Below are positions 7,655 through 10,657 of a stretch of 10,657 bases of DNA, piece by piece. The position numbers were made by a program, and so were the translations under genes. Numbering within the stretch: the stretch's first letter is position 1; each line of letters begins with the position of its first letter. The notes beneath the pieces are model-generated. The model did not search any database. It had not been told where the DNA came from and saw only the letters and a list, made by a program, of their open reading frames with translations. The DNA is from Gammaproteobacteria bacterium (GTDB lineage Bacteria > Pseudomonadota > Gammaproteobacteria > GCA-001735895), in assembly GCA_029864065.1 (NCBI GenBank), contig JAOTUD010000049.1:1-10657 (forward strand). Direction: 5' to 3'.

Positions 7655-9010
7655 ATGGCAAAAAAATTCGATTACGACCTGATCACTATTGGCGCTGGCA
7701 GCGGCGGCCTGTCGGTCGTCGAGCGTGCGGCGAGCTATGGCCAGCGCTGCGCGGTGGCCGAACGCGGTAAGATCGGCGGTACCTGTGTCAACGTCGGATG
7801 CGTCCCCAAGAAAATCATGTGGTTCGGGGCAAACCTGGCGCATATGATCGACGACGCCGCGGGATACGGTTTCGACCTGGTCAACAAAGGATTTGACTGG
7901 TCGAAACTGGTCGCAAAGCGCGAAGACTATATCAGCGGAATCAACAGCTGGTATCACGCATATCTGAAGGAACTCGGCGTCGCTGAAATAGATGGCGAAG
8001 CGAGTTTCGTCGACCCGCATACCATCGACGTGAACGGCAAGCACTATTCCGCAAAGCACATCGTCATCGCCACCGGCACACGGCCAAGTGTCCCCGAGAT
8101 ATCGGGTGTCGAGCACGCGATCACGTCAGACGGCTTTTTTTCGCTCGAGCGTCAACCGCGGCGCGTCGTCATCGCGGGCTCGGGGTATATCGCGGTGGAA
8201 CTGGCTGGTGTCCTCAATGCCCTCGGCAGCGAAGTGACGCTGTACCTGCGCAAACACCACGTGCTCGCCGAATTCGACACGCTGGTCAGTGATACCATTT
8301 TCGAGGAAATCGCCAAGTCCGGGATCCACGTGCGAACCGATATCGAGATTACCCGCGTTGACAGGCATGCGGACGGATTGCTGTCCGTACAGGATACCCA
8401 TGGCGTGGGCCTCGAAGATCTCGACCAGGTGATTTATGCCATCGGGCGCGACCCCGACCTCGGCAAGCTCAACCTCGATAACGCCGGGGTAGCAATAAAC
8501 CAGCGCGGTTATATCGAAACCGATACCTTTCAATGCACCAGCCAGCCGAATATTTTTGCGCTCGGTGATATTACCGGCAGGGCGCCGCTGACACCGGTGG
8601 CGGTAGCCGCCGGCAGGCGGCTGGCCGATCGCCTGTACGACAACCAGACCGATCGCCACCTCGATTACAGGCTCATTCCCACCGTTGTTTTCAGCCATCC
8701 CCCGGTAGGCGCCGTGGGATTGACGGAACGGCAGGCGCGCGCCGAGTATGGCGATCGTGTCAAAATATATCAGACCCGATTTACCGCGATGTATAACTCG
8801 ATCAGCGGACACGATGTGCCAACCGTGATGAAACTGTTGTGTCTGGATGACGAGGAAAAAATAATCGGCTGCCACCTGATCGGGCCCGCGGTCGACGAAA
8901 TGCTGCAGGGCTTTGCGGTTGCGATTCGCATGGGTGCCTGCAAGAAAGATTTCGACGACACCGTTGCGATACATCCCACCAGCGCCGAAGAACTCGTAAC
9001 CATGAGGTAG
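7655..9010 (+). CDS. gor: Glutathione reductase (glutathione-disulfide reductase)
   Basis: A cytoplasmic FAD flavoenzyme that reduces glutathione disulfide to two glutathione molecules, normally with NADPH. ATG 7655 is preferred over the in-frame TTG at 7649 because of GGGG at 7644-7647; this gives 451 residues, against 450 in E. coli. The FAD-binding motif is TIGAGSGGLS (11-20). The redox-active disulfide is GGTCVNVGCVPKK (Cys44, Cys49). The second Rossmann motif is AGSGYIAVELAG (174-185), followed by the NADPH-phosphate loop at Arg199-Lys200. The second FAD motif is IFALGDITG, and the C-terminal catalytic pair is His440/Glu445 in AIHPTSAEELVTMR, almost identical to the E. coli end. The residue matching E. 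coli Arg204, the second arginine that contacts the NADPH 2'-phosphate, is Ala205 here. It converges with dapB, with a 90-bp gap that shows no obvious GC-rich terminator. Confidence 0.95.
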   Translation: MAKKFDYDLITIGAGSGGLSVVERAASYGQRCAVAERGKIGGTCVNVGCVPKKIMWFGANLAHMIDDAAGYGFDLVNKGFDWSKLVAKREDYISGINSWYHAYLKELGVAEIDGEASFVDPHTIDVNGKHYSAKHIVIATGTRPSVPEISGVEHAITSDGFFSLERQPRRVVIAGSGYIAVELAGVLNALGSEVTLYLRKHHVLAEFDTLVSDTIFEEIAKSGIHVRTDIEITRVDRHADGLLSVQDTHGVGLEDLDQVIYAIGRDPDLGKLNLDNAGVAINQRGYIETDTFQCTSQPNIFALGDITGRAPLTPVAVAAGRRLADRLYDNQTDRHLDYRLIPTVVFSHPPVGAVGLTERQARAEYGDRVKIYQTRFTAMYNSISGHDVPTVMKLLCLDDEEKIIGCHLIGPAVDEMLQGFAVAIRMGACKKDFDDTVAIHPTSAEELVTMR

Positions 9011-9100
9011 CTGTGACACCGAATTGGCGGCGAAGCAGGCGAGAATCAAAGCAGAATAATAAATTAAACCAATAACTTAGGTTCGTAACTTAAAGTGATT

Positions 9101-9898
9101 TCAGCGCAACTTAAGTACGTCGCGCATGGTGTAAAGCCCGTTTGGCTGTCGCGCTATCCAGCGGCAAGCACGGATAGCGCCCCGCGCGAAAGTCATGCGG
9201 TCCGACGCCTTGTGCGTAATTTCGATTCTTTCGCCATCGGCGGCGAACAGGACGGTGTGTTCGCCAACGATATCGCCGGCGCGTATCGTCTCGAAACCAA
9301 TGGTCATGCGATCGCGCGCTCCGGTCTGCCCCTGGCGACCGTAAACCGCGCATTTGGTGAGATCACGCCCGAGGGTATCCGCGATAACCTGCCCCATCTT
9401 CAACGCCGTGCCCGACGGCGCGTCGACCTTGTGGCGATGATGCGCTTCGATCACCTCGATATCGACGCTGTCGCCCAGCACCGATGCGGTGACCTGCAGT
9501 AATTCGAGGCAGAGGTTGACGCCGACGCTCATATTCGGCGCGTAAACGATCGCGGTTTGCCCGCCCGATGCGGCCAGTTTGGCCTCGAGCCTGGCACCAC
9601 AACCGGTCGTACCGATAACCATTTTCCTGGCGTTCGCGACACAAAAATCGACATGATGCTCGGTTGCGATCGGATGTGTGAAATCGATCAATATGTCGAA
9701 AGCCTCCGCATCCAGACGGTCTTCGACCATGATCCCGTTCGGGTTTATTCCGGCGAGAACCCCGGAATCGAAACCGAGCGCGGGGCTATCCTCCCGTTCC
9801 AGGGCCTGGGCCAGCTCGAGGTCGTCGGCTTCGTCCAGGGCGACAACCAGGTTTCTGCCCATGCGGCCGGCTGCACCGGCAATCGCTATTCGAGTCAC
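9101..9898 (-). CDS. dapB: 4-hydroxy-tetrahydrodipicolinate reductase
   Basis: Reduces the cyclic product of DapA to tetrahydrodipicolinate with NAD(P)H, the second committed step in diaminopimelate and lysine synthesis. The product is 265 residues, close to the 273 of E. coli. Motifs are IAGAAGRMGRNLV (dinucleotide binding), DFTHP, VIGTTGC (94-100), APNMSVGVN, the signature EAHHRHKVDAPSGTA (151-165) with catalytic His153 and Lys157, and GFETIRAGDIVGEHTVLFA followed by EITHKASDRMTFARGA. The start codon is GTG (9898-9896), supported by a GGAG placed about five bases upstream on the minus strand and by the start of homologues. It begins only 9 bp after the dnaJ stop codon, so the two are almost certainly cotranscribed. 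Confidence 0.97.
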   Translation of the reverse strand: MTRIAIAGAAGRMGRNLVVALDEADDLELAQALEREDSPALGFDSGVLAGINPNGIMVEDRLDAEAFDILIDFTHPIATEHHVDFCVANARKMVIGTTGCGARLEAKLAASGGQTAIVYAPNMSVGVNLCLELLQVTASVLGDSVDIEVIEAHHRHKVDAPSGTALKMGQVIADTLGRDLTKCAVYGRQGQTGARDRMTIGFETIRAGDIVGEHTVLFAADGERIEITHKASDRMTFARGAIRACRWIARQPNGLYTMRDVLKLR

Positions 9899-9908
9899 AG
9901 CCGCTCCG

Positions 9909-10657
9909 TCAGGATTTCATATCTTCGAAAAACTTTTTCATGTTGTCGATCCATGAATTCTCGTTTGGGCTATGTTTTTTAGCGGCCTTGCCCATGGATT
10001 CGCCGAACTGCTGCAGCAATTCTTTTTGTTCGCTATTCAATTTTACCGGTGTTTCGACGACGATTCGGCAAATCAGGTCGCCGATCGGGCCACCGCGTAC
10101 CGGTTTAACACCCTTGCCCCGCATCCTGAACAGCTTATGCGTTTGCGTTCCCGCGGGAATCTTGAGATTGAGGCGACCGCTCAGGCTCGGTACTTCGAGT
10201 TCGCCGCCGAGCGCCGCGGTAACAATATTGATCGGTACTTCGCAGTAAAGGTCGGCATTGTCGCGCTGGAAAATCGGGTGAGGCTTGACGTGGATTTGCA
10301 CGAACAGGTCGCCCGCGGGCGCGCCTGCCTCTCCTGCCTCTCCCTCTCCCGACAGGCGAATGCGATCGCCATTGTCGACCCCGGCGGGTACTTCCACCGA
10401 CAGCGATTTTTGTTCCTTGATCCGGCCGGCGCCGTGACAGCTCTGGCAGGGGTCGCTGATCGTGGTGCCCTTGCCGCGACAATTCGGGCAGGTTTGTTGC
10501 ACCGAGAAAAAGCCCTGCTGCATGCGTACCTGGCCGTGACCGCCGCAGGTGCTGCAGGTATCGGGCGAAGTGCCGGGCCTGGCACCGCTGCCAGAACAGG
10601 TGGTGCAATGCTTTAAGGTCGGAACACGAATTTTTACCGTGGTGCCGGCGACCGCGC
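9909..10657 (-). CDS. dnaJ: Chaperone protein DnaJ, C-terminal 248 residues; 5' part outside the window
   Basis: Hsp40 co-chaperone that delivers unfolded substrates to DnaK and stimulates its ATPase. The frame is open to the right edge, so the J domain and the Gly/Phe-rich region are not visible. The cysteine-rich zinc-binding region lies at about 10607-10425, with all four CXXCXGXG repeats intact: CTTCSGSG, CSTCGGHG, CPNCRGKG and CQSCHGAG, giving two zinc sites. It is preceded by a TTVKIRVPTL stretch and followed by the two substrate-binding beta domains, with VPAGVDNGDRIRLSGEGEAG, IPAGTQTHKLFRMRGKG and GDLICRIVVETP. The C-terminus ends with a Lys-rich dimerisation tail and TGA at 9911-9909. 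dapB follows directly. This dnaJ-dapB order is common in gammaproteobacteria, where dnaK normally lies upstream of dnaJ, off this window to the right. Confidence 0.97.
   Translation of the reverse strand, partial: AVAGTTVKIRVPTLKHCTTCSGSGARPGTSPDTCSTCGGHGQVRMQQGFFSVQQTCPNCRGKGTTISDPCQSCHGAGRIKEQKSLSVEVPAGVDNGDRIRLSGEGEAGEAGAPAGDLFVQIHVKPHPIFQRDNADLYCEVPINIVTAALGGELEVPSLSGRLNLKIPAGTQTHKLFRMRGKGVKPVRGGPIGDLICRIVVETPVKLNSEQKELLQQFGESMGKAAKKHSPNENSWIDNMKKFFEDMKS
10425..10607 (-). other. DnaJ zinc-finger (cysteine-rich) domain
   Basis: Eight cysteines fall in four CXXCXGXG repeats within this part of dnaJ. The repeats pair 1 with 4 and 2 with 3 to bind two zinc ions in characterised DnaJ proteins. 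All ligands are present, which identifies the gene as type-I DnaJ rather than the zinc-finger-free CbpA type. Confidence 0.92.

Noticed and set aside
8126..9049. A 307-codon open frame on the minus strand opposite gor.
   Set aside because: It lies antisense to a full, well-recognised glutathione reductase, its translation resembles no family I know, and long antisense frames are expected in GC-rich codons. Treated as a shadow.
9074..9113. AACTTA appears three times in the gor-dapB gap (9074, 9087, 9108).
   Set aside because: Spacing is irregular (13 and 21 bases), the last copy falls inside dapB, and six-base repeats in an AT-rich gap are expected by chance.
10320..10352. CT-rich, repeat-like run that looks like a microsatellite.
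   Set aside because: On the minus strand it encodes GEGEAGEAGAPAGD, a normal conserved loop of DnaJ (E. coli has nearly the same residues).

Overview
This window looks like an ordinary chromosomal stretch from a moderately GC-rich gammaproteobacterium. The dnaJ-dapB gene pair, the GR-type glutathione reductase whose last 15 residues nearly match the E. coli C-terminus, the bifunctional PutA and the large NAD-dependent glutamate dehydrogenase all fit that group. I cannot name a genus from the sequence alone. There is no rRNA, tRNA, CRISPR array, insertion sequence, phage gene or integration site that I can support.

Layout. (1) Positions 1-3108, minus strand: putA, encoding the bifunctional proline dehydrogenase / pyrroline-5-carboxylate dehydrogenase; its 3' end lies beyond the left edge, and the frame is open for 1036 codons. 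(2) Positions 3109-3225: an AT-rich divergent intergenic region between putA and the next gene. (3) Positions 3226-6588, plus strand: a large-type NAD-dependent glutamate dehydrogenase of 1120 residues, several hundred residues shorter at the N-terminus than the classic ~1600-residue family members. (4) Positions 6589-6671: a spacer whose first 58 bases are about 90% A+T, with a small AT hairpin. (5) Positions 6672-7010, plus strand: a small alkyltransferase-like (ATL) DNA-binding protein with Trp in place of the MGMT active-site Cys. (6) Positions 7080-7550, minus strand: a membrane-anchored DM13-domain protein. (7) Positions 7655-9010, plus strand: glutathione reductase (gor). (8) Positions 9909-10657 and 9101-9898, minus strand: the 3' part of dnaJ followed after 9 bp by dapB.

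How the genes work together. The divergent putA/gdh pair forms a proline-to-2-oxoglutarate module: PutA oxidises proline to glutamate, and the glutamate dehydrogenase deaminates glutamate to 2-oxoglutarate with NAD. The ATL protein (alkylation damage recognition) and glutathione reductase (thiol redox) are stress-related but are separate transcription units. dnaJ (chaperone) and dapB (lysine/diaminopimelate synthesis) form a conserved housekeeping pair.

I found no convincing undescribed multi-gene system. The points most worth a second look are the short glutamate dehydrogenase, the loss of one NADPH-phosphate arginine in glutathione reductase, the PWFRV variant of the ATL motif, the PutA without a ribbon-helix-helix repressor domain, and the end of the dapB unit at a convergent gor gene.
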